NCBI RefSeq assembly: GCF_936943645.1
Contig: NZ_CAKZJO010000055.1
Span: 1-64,000 of the forward strand
Direction of reading: 5' to 3'
Length of the DNA: 64,000 bases
Source: an uncultured Bradyrhizobium sp.
Lineage (GTDB): Bacteria > Pseudomonadota > Alphaproteobacteria > Rhizobiales > Xanthobacteraceae
This document shows, piece after piece, positions 10,156 through 19,000 of the stretch. Within the stretch, counting starts at the first letter, position 1; every line of letters begins with the position of its first letter. The translations under genes were made by a program, and so were the position numbers. The notes below the pieces were generated by a model that was not told the DNA's origin, made no database searches, and worked only from the letters and a program-made list of their open reading frames with translations.

Positions 10156-11316
10156 ATGCGTAACGCTTTGAGAATGGCGCTTGCCGCCATCATGACCATC
10201 TTTGCCTTCACTGCACGCGCCGAGCAGACCGAATACGATCCAGCCAAGGTCTCGGACAGCCTGAAGGCGATCTTCCAGTTCGGCTCGACATCGACCAAGC
10301 AGGCGCTGAACGCCAACACCGTCACGCTGATCACAGGCACGATCGGCGGCACCTATGTGCAGTTCGGCGCCGACCTCGCCTCCGTGCTCGACGACGGCAA
10401 CAAGATCCGCGTGCTGCCGATCGTCGGTCGCGGCTCGGTGCAGAGCGTCGCCGATATCCTGTTCCTGCAAGGCGTCGATCTCGGCATCGTGCGCGCCGAC
10501 ACGCTCGATTATCTCGAGCGCAAGGGCTTTGCCAAGGATATCAAGCGGCAGTTCACCTATGTGACGAAACTCTATAACGAGGAGATGCAGGTGATTGCGC
10601 CGAAATCGGTGGCAACGCTGAAGGATCTCGAAGGCAAGACCGTCAGCGTGGACCTGCCGAACGGCGGCACCTTCGTCACCGCCCTCACCGTGTTCGAACG
10701 CCTCGGCATCAAGGCGAAGTTCGTCTATGTCGAGCAGCGCATCGCGATGGAGAAGCTCAAGGCCGGCGAGATCGACGCCGTCATCGTGGTCGGCGGCAAG
10801 CCGTACAAATCGGTCTCGACCTTCGGCAATGACGGCCGCTTCCACCTCGCGCGCGTCGATTATGCCAAGCCGCTGCAGAGCGACTATCTGCCGGCGACGC
10901 TGACGGCAAAGGACTATCCGAACCTGATCAAGGAGGGCGAGAGCGTGGACACGATCGCGGTGCCGGCGGTGCTCGCGGCCTATAGTTGGACACCCAACAC
11001 CGAACGCTACCGCAAGCTCGCGCTGTTCGTGGACGCGTTCTTCACCAAATTCCCGACGCTTCAGAATCCGCCCTTCCATCCCAAGTGGAAAGAGGTCTCG
11101 CTCGCGGCACCGCTGTCCGGCTGGAACAGGTTGCCGGTGGCGCAGCAATGGCTCGACAAGCACGGCGTGGAGCCGGTGACGCGCCAACGCTTCGAAGCCT
11201 TCCTGAAGCAGAACCCTGCGGCGGCAAAAGTGTCCGACACCGACAAGGAGACGCTGTTCAGGCAATTCCAGGCCTGGGACGCGGAGAAGGCGCGGGCGCA
11301 GGCGGAAAGAAAGTAA
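10156..11316 (+). CDS. TAXI-family TRAP transporter solute-binding protein
   Basis: The 386-residue product has a signal peptide (cut near ARAEQ, residue ~22). The TAXI-type binding fold follows: LITGTIGGTYVQFGADLASVL, LPIVGRGSVQSVADILFLQGVDLGIV and LEGKTVSVDLPNGGTFVTA. TAXI proteins deliver small molecules, for example dicarboxylates or glutamate-like compounds, to fused DctQM permeases. No permease gene is nearby, so this may be an orphan sensor or work with a distant transporter. The C-terminal ~60 residues are Lys/Ala-rich helices. Confidence 0.85.
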   Translation: MRNALRMALAAIMTIFAFTARAEQTEYDPAKVSDSLKAIFQFGSTSTKQALNANTVTLITGTIGGTYVQFGADLASVLDDGNKIRVLPIVGRGSVQSVADILFLQGVDLGIVRADTLDYLERKGFAKDIKRQFTYVTKLYNEEMQVIAPKSVATLKDLEGKTVSVDLPNGGTFVTALTVFERLGIKAKFVYVEQRIAMEKLKAGEIDAVIVVGGKPYKSVSTFGNDGRFHLARVDYAKPLQSDYLPATLTAKDYPNLIKEGESVDTIAVPAVLAAYSWTPNTERYRKLALFVDAFFTKFPTLQNPPFHPKWKEVSLAAPLSGWNRLPVAQQWLDKHGVEPVTRQRFEAFLKQNPAAAKVSDTDKETLFRQFQAWDAEKARAQAERK

Positions 11317-11337
11317 AGCCCCATCGACTCACTCGCT

Positions 11338-11457
11338 GTCATCGCCCGCCTTGTGCGCAATTGCGCATGGGGGCGGGCGATCCAGTACTCCGTGACGACA
11401 ATAATTGAACCGAGAAGCCGCGGCGTGCTGGATGCCCCGGTCAAGCCGGGGCATGAC
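11338..11457. repeat. ~120-bp intergenic repeat, copy 2 (downstream of TAXI operon)
   Basis: It has the same two-hairpin arrangement as 8885-9007, including gtgcgcaattgcgcat at 11353-11368 and gatgccccggtcaagccggggcatgac at the end. The two copies bracket the two-gene TAXI operon as direct repeats about 2.45 kb apart. Confidence 0.88.
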
Positions 11458-11486
11458 GGCGGAATGTGTGGTTGGATCCGCGTTGG

Positions 11487-11882
11487 CTATGCTGCTTCCG
11501 CCTCGCCCTCATCCACCCCACGCTTCAGCGCAGCCCGGGCGGCTTCGCGGTGCTCCGTCGTGATGTGGCCGGAGACCATGCGGATCGCGGTGGCGAGCAC
11601 CGCGGCGTCGTCGGCGAAGCCGAGCACCGGCATCACGTCGGCGACGAAGTCGAACGGCAGGATGAAATAGGCGATCGCGCCAAGCAGCGCAGCCTGAACG
11701 TGGCGCGGCGTCTGCCGGTCGAACGCGCAGTAATAAGCGGCCAGCAGGTCTTCGGCGAACGGCAGATGGCCGGCGACGCGCTTCAGCTTGCGCCAGAAGC
11801 GGCGGCGCACGCTCTCGCGATCTTCCGCGAGCCGATCGGCCGGCTCGAAACCGACGCTGTGTTCGGCAGCCATGTTCGACAA
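11487..11882 (-). CDS. YkvA-family (DUF1232) membrane-associated protein
   Basis: The 131-residue product has the DUF1232 core: AALLGAIAYFILPFDFVADVMPVLGFADDAAVLATAI, where the ILPFDFVADVMP turn is diagnostic. The DUF1232 function is unknown. A second possible start is the ATG at 11873 (MAAEHS). It is transcribed convergently with the TAXI gene and follows the pterin dehydratase gene on the same strand about 100 bases away. Confidence 0.85.
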   Translation of the reverse strand: MSNMAAEHSVGFEPADRLAEDRESVRRRFWRKLKRVAGHLPFAEDLLAAYYCAFDRQTPRHVQAALLGAIAYFILPFDFVADVMPVLGFADDAAVLATAIRMVSGHITTEHREAARAALKRGVDEGEAEAA

Positions 11883-11984
11883 ACTCCCCGTTCAACCCCA
11901 AGACGCCTCAGGTCGGCGGATCGCCGCATCCCGGCTGATCACAAGATGGGGATGTGGCCGATCCCTGCAAGACGTCGGCCGGTC

Positions 11985-12275
11985 TCAGCCTGCGATCGCG
12001 TTCATCGTCTTGGCCAGCGCCACATCGAGCGCCGTGACCCCGCCGGCGTCGTGGGTCGACAGCACCACCTCCACCGTCTTGTAGACATTGCGCCATTCGG
12101 GGTGGTGATCCATCTTTTCGGCGACCAGCGCAACGCGGCTCATGAAGCCGAACGCCTCGTTGAAATCCTTGAAGATAAAGGTTTTCCCGATGGCATCCCG
12201 GCCCTGAACCTCGCTCCAACCCGCCAGTCCGCCGAGCGCCTGCCCGCGCGCCTCCGCTGAGAGCCGTTCTGTCAT
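11985..12275 (-). CDS. phhB: Pterin-4a-carbinolamine dehydratase
   Basis: The enzyme dehydrates 4a-hydroxytetrahydrobiopterin, recycling the pterin cofactor of aromatic amino acid hydroxylases. The 96-residue length is typical. Catalytic residues are in [11 protein letters not shown] (H57, H58) and [13 protein letters not shown] (H75). No phenylalanine hydroxylase gene is in the window. The symbol is used for family membership only. Confidence 0.9.
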   Translation of the reverse strand: MTERLSAEARGQALGGLAGWSEVQGRDAIGKTFIFKDFNEAFGFMSRVALVAEKMDHHPEWRNVYKTVEVVLSTHDAGGVTALDVALAKTMNAIAG

Positions 12276-12427
12276 GGTCCTCTCCGTCCTTCAGGGGAAC
12301 TTTACCCTAACACCGTGCATATGGCCCGGGTTCATACGGGATTTCCGTCATCCGCTAACCATGACGGAGATGTAACCCCGCCGGACAAGAAATTTGCTAC
12401 AATTACGGCGGTAAATCGCCGGCCAAG

Positions 12428-13873
12428 ATGAAACTGAGCCTGAAGCGCCTGTTTGGGAGATCGATGACCGGGGGATTGGACCTGGCCGAAGCGCCCCCTC
12501 CGCCTTCGCCGCGATCCGCGGCGCGGAAGACGGCGTTGGTGTCGCTTGCATTCGTGCTCGCGGTCGTCGGCGCCCTCGCCGGCGGCTATTACTTCGCGAT
12601 GCGTCCGGTGACGCTGAAGATCGCGGTGGGTCCCGCCAATAGCGATGACGTCAAGGTGGTGCAGGCGCTGACGCAGGCCTTCACGCAAAGCAAGGGCCAG
12701 GTGCGGCTGCGGCCGATCCAGACTGACGGCGCCACCGCCAGCGCAAATGCGCTGGCGGAGGGCAAGGTCGATCTCGCCATCGTGCGCGGCGATCTTGATG
12801 TGCCCAAGAACGCGCAGGCGGTTGCGACCCTGCGCAAGAACGTCGTGGTGCTGTGGTCGGTCCCGGGCAAGGGCAAGAAGCGAGGCTCGAAGATCACCAA
12901 GATCTCGCAGCTCGCCGGCCATCGCGTCGGCGTGGTCGGCCGCACCCAGGCCAACGTCAATCTGCTCAAGGTCATCCTGCAGCAATACGGCGTCGATCCC
13001 GCCAAGGTCGAGATCGTGCAATTCCCGGCCAACGAAGTTGCCGAGGCGATCAAGGGCCAGAAGGCCGACGTCTATCTCGCGGCCGGCCCCGTCAACAGCA
13101 AGATCACGTCGGATGCGATTGCAGCCTCCACCAAGGATTTCGGCGCCCCCAGCTTCATCGCGATCGATTCGGCGGATGCGATTGCGCAGAACCATCCGAT
13201 CTACGAAGCGTCCGAGATTCCGGCCGGCACCTATGGCGGCTCGCCTGCGCGCCCCGAGGACGAGGTCAAGACCATCAGCTTCTCGCACCACATCGTGGCG
13301 CGCAAAGGCGTGTCCGAAACCACCATCGCGGCGTTCACGCGCCAGCTGTTCGCCGTGCGCCAGCAATTGGTGACGGAATTCCCGCTTGCGGCAAAGATCG
13401 AGACGCCTGACACCGACAAGGATGCGGTGATCCCGGTGCATCCCGGCGCCGCCGCCTTCGTCGACGGCGAGGAAAAGACCTTCCTCGACAAATACAGCGA
13501 TTACATCTGGTGGGGCCTGATGGCGCTCTCCGCCATGGGCTCGATCGGCGCCTGGTTTGCGGGCTACCTGAAGAAGGACGAGCGCGACAACAACAGCCAT
13601 CTGCGCGAGCGGCTGCTCGACATGATCGCCGCCGCGCGCAAGAGCGAGACGACGGAAGAGCTCGACCAGATGCAGGCCGAGGCCGACGAGATCCTGCGCG
13701 ATACGCTGCGCTGCTTCGATCACGGCGCGATCGAGGAGGGCTCGCTGACGGCCTTCAACATCGCGCTGGATCAGTTCCACGCCGCCGTCGCCGACCGCAA
13801 GGCGGTGCTGTTCAGCCTGCCGCAAAACCTGCAACGCGCAACCGCGCAGTTCAGGGCCGCGGGCAACGCGTAG
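12428..13873 (+). CDS. TAXI-family solute-binding protein anchored by two membrane helices
   Basis: The product is 481 residues. A cytoplasmic N-terminus of ~34 residues leads to a membrane helix at about 36-57. A periplasmic TAXI-type domain follows (KIAVGPANSDDVKVVQALTQAF, GKVDLAIVRGDLDVP, LAGHRVGVVGR). A second helix lies at about 360-380 (YIWWGLMALSAMGSIGAWFAGYL). The last ~100 residues form a cytoplasmic helical tail (LDMIAAARKSETTEELDQMQAEADEIL). This is not a simple secreted binding protein; two-helix tethering with a cytoplasmic tail suggests a sensor or a permease-docking role. Confidence 0.82.
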   Translation: MKLSLKRLFGRSMTGGLDLAEAPPPPSPRSAARKTALVSLAFVLAVVGALAGGYYFAMRPVTLKIAVGPANSDDVKVVQALTQAFTQSKGQVRLRPIQTDGATASANALAEGKVDLAIVRGDLDVPKNAQAVATLRKNVVVLWSVPGKGKKRGSKITKISQLAGHRVGVVGRTQANVNLLKVILQQYGVDPAKVEIVQFPANEVAEAIKGQKADVYLAAGPVNSKITSDAIAASTKDFGAPSFIAIDSADAIAQNHPIYEASEIPAGTYGGSPARPEDEVKTISFSHHIVARKGVSETTIAAFTRQLFAVRQQLVTEFPLAAKIETPDTDKDAVIPVHPGAAAFVDGEEKTFLDKYSDYIWWGLMALSAMGSIGAWFAGYLKKDERDNNSHLRERLLDMIAAARKSETTEELDQMQAEADEILRDTLRCFDHGAIEEGSLTAFNIALDQFHAAVADRKAVLFSLPQNLQRATAQFRAAGNA

Positions 13874-13924
13874 GCGCAGGCGCACGTAATCGCTGCGTCA
13901 CATTGGCTCACTATAGCTTCCTCC

Positions 13925-14027
13925 GTCATTCCCAGGCGATGCCGAAGCATCGAACCCGGAATCCATCGCACCGCATTCGCGAGGAGACATGGGTTCCGGA
14001 CTCGCGCTGACCGCGCCCCGGAATGAC
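13925..14027. repeat. Intergenic palindromic element, 'gtcattccc' family
   Basis: The ends gtcattcccaggcgatgc and gccccggaatgac are inverted, with inner pairs (aacccggaatccat / atgggttccgg). It lies directly upstream of the phoD-type gene. Confidence 0.65.
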
Positions 14028-14063
14028 GGCCTTCCTGCAAGCTCGGGTTTGGAGCCAATCTCC

Positions 14064-15605
14064 ATGAACTTCACCTTCACCCGCCGCCGCTTCCTTGCCA
14101 CCGGCGCCGGTGCGCTCGGCACGATCGCGATGCCTTATCTGTCGCGCGCGGCAGATCGGCCGGCGGTCACGCATGGCGTCCAGTCGGGCGACGTCACGGC
14201 CGATGGCGGCATGGTGTGGGCGCGCACCGACCGGCCCGCGCAGATGCTGGTCGAGGTGGCGACGACGGATACGTTCAGGGATGCCCGCGCGCTGCCGCCG
14301 ATCGCGGCGCTCCCCGAGAGCGATTTCACCGCAAAGGTGCTGCTGGAGAACCTGCCTGCCAGCCAGGATATCTTCTACCGGATCCGCTTCCGCGACCTCT
14401 CGCACAGCGCGATCGAAGGCGAGGCCGTCATCGGCCGTTTCCGCACCGCGCCGGCCGACCGCCGCGACGTCAGCTTCGTCTGGGGCGGAGATGTTGCCGG
14501 CCAGGGCTGGGGCATCAACCCGGACGACGGCGGCATGGTCACATTCTCCACCATGCGCAAGCACCGGCCGGATTTCTTCCTGCATTCGGGCGACACCATC
14601 TACGCGGACGTCCCAATTGCATCCGAGGTGAAGCTCGCCGACGGCAAGATCTGGAAGAACGTCACCATCCCTGAGAAAGCCAAGGTCGCGGAGACGCTGG
14701 ACGAGTATCGCGCCGCGCACAAATACAATCTCACCGACGACAATCTCCGCGCCTTCAATGCCGAGGTGCCGATCTTCGTGCAGTGGGACGACCACGAGGT
14801 GACCAACAATTGGTCGCTCTCGAAAGAACTGCCCGCGGCCTACAAGGAGCGCAACATCGCGCTGCTCGCCGCGCGCGGCGCGCGCGCCTTCCACGAGATG
14901 TATCCGCTGCGCGAGAGCATCAGCGAGCCCGGCCGCGTCTATCGCCAGATCTGCTACGGCCCTCATCTCGACGTGTTCATGCTCGACGAGCGCAGCTATC
15001 GCGGCCCGAACGGCCCCAACCTCGAAGCCGCCTACGGTCCCGCCAGTCATTTCCTCGGACCGGACCAGATCGCCTGGCTCAAGCGCGGCCTGCTCAATTC
15101 GCGCGCGACCTGGAAGGTGATCGCCTCCGACATGCCACTCAGTCTCATCGTGTCAGACGGGCCGAAGGGCGGCTCTGAGGCATTCGCGCAGGGCGACGGC
15201 CCGGTGCGCGGCCGCGAGCTCGAGATCGCCGATATCCTGCGCTTCATCAAGATGGCACCGATCAGCAACACGGTTTGGCTGACCGCCGACGTGCACTACG
15301 CAGCCGCGCACTACTACGATCCGAACAAGGCGCAGTTCCAGGAGTTCGAGCCGTTCTGGGAGTTCGTCTCGGGCCCGCTGCATGCCGGCACGTTCGGCCC
15401 GGCCGCGCTCGACAACACCTTTGGACCCGAGGTGCGCTTCGTCAAGGCGCCGGGCAAGGACAACCAGAACCTGCCGCCGTCCGCGGGCATGCAGTTCTTC
15501 GGCCACGTCAAGATCGACGGCGCCTCCGGCCAGATGATCGTGACCTTGCGCGACCGCGCCGACGTCGCGCTGTGGTCGACGACGCTCGATCCCAAGCAGA
15601 GCTAA
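14064..15605 (+). CDS. PhoD-type alkaline phosphatase, Tat-exported
   Basis: The 513-residue product begins with a twin-arginine signal (TRRRFLATGAGALG, cut near SRAAD). The PhoD metallophosphatase motifs follow: WGGDVAGQGWG, HSGDTIYAD, WDDHEVTNNW, FMLDERSYRG and TADVHYAAAHYY. Such enzymes release phosphate from phosphodiesters or monoesters in the periplasm using Ca/Fe-type metal centres. I start at 14064 so the RR motif is at residues 7-8. Its final ~124 bases are repeated at 19566-19689, on the far side of the AT-richer insert, but this copy is complete. Confidence 0.93.
   Translation: MNFTFTRRRFLATGAGALGTIAMPYLSRAADRPAVTHGVQSGDVTADGGMVWARTDRPAQMLVEVATTDTFRDARALPPIAALPESDFTAKVLLENLPASQDIFYRIRFRDLSHSAIEGEAVIGRFRTAPADRRDVSFVWGGDVAGQGWGINPDDGGMVTFSTMRKHRPDFFLHSGDTIYADVPIASEVKLADGKIWKNVTIPEKAKVAETLDEYRAAHKYNLTDDNLRAFNAEVPIFVQWDDHEVTNNWSLSKELPAAYKERNIALLAARGARAFHEMYPLRESISEPGRVYRQICYGPHLDVFMLDERSYRGPNGPNLEAAYGPASHFLGPDQIAWLKRGLLNSRATWKVIASDMPLSLIVSDGPKGGSEAFAQGDGPVRGRELEIADILRFIKMAPISNTVWLTADVHYAAAHYYDPNKAQFQEFEPFWEFVSGPLHAGTFGPAALDNTFGPEVRFVKAPGKDNQNLPPSAGMQFFGHVKIDGASGQMIVTLRDRADVALWSTTLDPKQS
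15482..15605. repeat. Direct repeat, left copy (3' end of phoD-type gene)
   Basis: Bases 15482-15605 align without gaps to 19566-19689, offset 4084, with four mismatches in 124 positions. This copy encodes the true C-terminus (MQFFGHVKIDGASGQM to DPKQS) and ends with TAA, whereas the right copy ends with TGA. The pair behaves like a target-site duplication around the insert. Confidence 0.92.
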
Positions 15606-16027
15606 TTTCGCGAGAGCCAATCAATTTCAGAACATATTTCGCTTTTTTATCAAACGCTTATTCCGATTTACGATAGACTGCTTTCATCCTTATTAAGGCC
15701 AAACAATGCGCCGGATGCCGCAGTTGCTCTTGTAAGCTGCTCGCATGAGGCGCTGAGTTCTTCAAGCAAGGTTGCATCGAGATCGTTCTTCGATCAGCCA
15801 ATGGTTCGAATGAAAGCACTGCAACACGCATGCGACCTCGCCTCACTTTGGTAGCCAAGCCGGCGAGACACCCTCTTTACGTGCATTGGAAAATTTGATC
15901 CTTTAGTTGAGTTTGGCTCGTCGGTGAGCGTCCTTGTTAGGGAGGCCATAGCCCTATGAAGCTGAGCGGGACGCTATAGCCAACTATTTATTTGGCAGAC
16001 GGTCTTTACTTGAGAGCGGCGCCACCT
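15606..16027. other. 422-bp AT-richer stretch ahead of the TIR gene
   Basis: Base composition drops sharply in GC right after the phoD stop (runs such as catatttcgcttttttatcaaa at 15635). No ORF here has supporting features; a 66-codon antisense frame at 15658-15858 is not convincing. The stretch probably holds the promoter and leader of the gene at 16028. Confidence 0.6.
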
Positions 16028-19000
16028 ATGGACGATAACTTTAAATTCGACGCTTTTATAAGCCATAGTGTTCACGACAAGCCCCGAGCGAGACAAATTG
16101 CCGAGCGACTACGTGCAGAGGGTATGCATGTTTGGTTCGACGAGTGGATCATAAGACCCGGTGATGATGTCGACGCGGAGATTGAGAAGGGCATAAAGGA
16201 CACGCGGGTATTGGTGTTGTGTTTATCGCCTAATACCCTTGCAGCTGATTGGGTCGCCCTCGAACGCAACACGGTTCTGTTTCGGGATCCCAGCAATTCC
16301 GGTCGTCGTTTTGTACCGGTTGTCCTGAGCCCCTGCGATCTCCCTGATACTCTTCGCCGTTACAAATATATAGATCTACAAAAGAACGACGTCGGATTCG
16401 AGCAGCTATTGGGGGCCTGCCTGAAGACGGACGATCATGGCTCGGCTAGTCCGGTCCTTCCGGAACAGTATCTGGACCCGCGGGCGGCCAGACCCCTCTC
16501 TGTCGGTCAGATGCATAGGCTCAACGTTCGGCAGAGTTGGAATTGCAACGTGGCTATAGCCCCTAGAGGAGAATGGCTAGCGGTCAGATCCAGCAGGGCC
16601 GTAGAGGTTTGGGATATTGAGACCGGGAAACATACTCACTCGCTAAAGGGCAAAGGACGAGGGCTCCGTTGCATCGTCGTAACGCGAGACGGTGACCATC
16701 TAATCGCGGGCGACAATGCGGGAATAATACGTGTTTGGAATATTTCAGGCTCGCTTGTAAGAGAACTCGAAGTACCGGCACACCAGATAAACTGCATTTG
16801 TTCGCTTCCAGCTGAAGGCGAGTTCTTAGTTGCGGCGGGAGATGCCGTCTTTCACTGCAATTGGCGAATCGAGAAAGTGGCTCTGCTATTTTCTGGCTAT
16901 CGGCTGGACGGAACCACTGCACCTTTATCGACCCTCGCGGTAGATGCTGCCGGACAGCGCGCCATTGTCGGCTCTGTTGATGGCGCGTTACATGTGGTCG
17001 AATTGAAGGCAGGTACGCCCAGCTTTAAGTTGGTAGGGCATTCCAAGCCGATAACTGCGGCTCAAATTATCAAGCGCGGAACTCATGCGATTACTGGGGC
17101 AGGCGATAAGACGATCAAAGTCTGGAACCTGGAAACTAGAAGCTGTATTGCGACACTCGAAGGTCACCAAAGCACAGTCAACTCAATCGCCCTCTCTCCC
17201 GACGAAACTTTAATTGTCTCCTCAGGATCGGTCGATGGAACGCTTCGCGTATGGGACTGGAAGTCAGGTGCTTGTCGCCACACGATCCGTATGAATCCAC
17301 GACATCGGCCGGCTTCTGTAGCATTCGGCAGCCGGAATCACCGTGCGTTAATAGCAGCAGGAACGTCGCATGGGCCCGCTTATATTTTCGGGTTAGGTGA
17401 CGAGGCCGAGGCAAAATCGGTACCGGCTCGTGAGCTTAACAGGCGCTATGTTAACGCGAAGGTCGTCTTAATAGGAGAGAGCACTGTCGGCAAAACAACA
17501 TTAGCGCACCGGCTGGTTGCCGACAAATACGTGTTAACAGACTCCACTCATGGGATGAACGTCTCTCGCCTTGATTTACCTCTTTCGCCTGATGACACGA
17601 TGGAGCGCGAAGCACTCCTCTGGGATCTTGCCGGACAAGAGGATTACAGGCTGATCCATCAGCTTTATTTGGGGGACACTGCTTTAGCGCTATTGCTTAT
17701 CAATCCCCAAAGGGACGATCCATTCGAAGAGGCCGTTGACTGGCTAAAGGCGCTTAGATCGGCGATCTCTTCAACAAATGGCAACCGCGAAGCCGTCAAA
17801 TTACTTGTCGCAACCCGACTTGACGTCGGCGGACCGAAAGTAAGTCAGAAGAAAATCGAACGCTTCTTAACGGACAATGCGTTCGCCAGTTGGATTTCCA
17901 CTAGCGCAAAGCGCGGGGACAATTGCTCTGATTCGGCTAATGGTGGGCAGCCTTCAAAGCTGAAACAACTAATAGCGCAGTATATCCCTTGGGACAAATT
18001 ACCTTGGACATCAACGCCGAGGCTTTTGACCGAAATCAAGAACGCCGTTGTGGCAATGCGAGACAGAACAGACATACGCCTGCTTCGATTCGCAGAGCTC
18101 GCTCAACGGCTGGAATACGCACTCCCGGGATTGAGCATAACTGAGGCGGACATCCGAACTGCCGTAACGCTCCTCGCGAACCATGGTCTGGTGCGCCCAC
18201 TAAAATTTGGTGACCTCGTTTTGTTACAACCCGACCTTCTCAATGGATATGCCGGAGCGATCATTCGTGCGGCTCGAATGCACAAGGATGAGATTGGATG
18301 CGTAACAGAAGACGCCATCTATAGCGGGAGCTTTGATTTTACGGGGGTCGAAAGGCTTCGACATCGCCCCGATGAAGAACTACTTTTGCGGGCCCTCGTT
18401 CAAACTCTACTAGATGCAGCCTTATGTATCCGAGAAACCGAGGATGGAAAGGTGTTACTTATTTTCCCGTCGCAATACCGACGTGACCGCGAAATTCCTG
18501 ACCATCCGGAGATATTTGTAACCTACGAATTCACCGGAGAACTCCAGACGATATACACAACTCTGGTTGTGCGGCTCTGGTACAGCCAGACATTCGATCA
18601 GAAAGAGCTCTGGCAAAACGCTGTTGAATTCACGACAACCAAGGGAGCGAATGCAGGCATTCTGTTTGACAAACTTGGGGAGGGAAAAGGAAGAATAAGT
18701 GTGTTCTTCGACGGCCAGGTACCCGAAGAATTAAAGGTGGTGTTCATTGAATACGTCTATAGACACTTAAACAAATACGCGCGTGATCTGCAGCGTCATC
18801 GGCAGTACGTGTGTTCAAATCCAAGCTGCGGTGAACCAATTAAAGATATGGACGCTGTACGCAAACGGAAGAGCGCGGGGAAGCAATTCATTGTTTGCGT
18901 ATTTTGCGACGAGCACGTGCCACTAAGTGATCATATCGAGGAGCGTTTGGGATCCGATCCAATTGCCTCGCAGGCTTTAGCGATGGACGAGCGCGCCCGG

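Noticed and set aside
12332..13885. 517-codon ORF antisense to the second TAXI gene
   Set aside because: It lies wholly opposite a well-supported gene, is rich in Arg/Gly/Ala/His, and has no motif. High GC makes long antisense frames common.
15658..15858. 66-codon minus-strand ORF in the insert, before the TIR gene
   Set aside because: No ribosome site, no motif and short length; possible partner gene, but not supportable.
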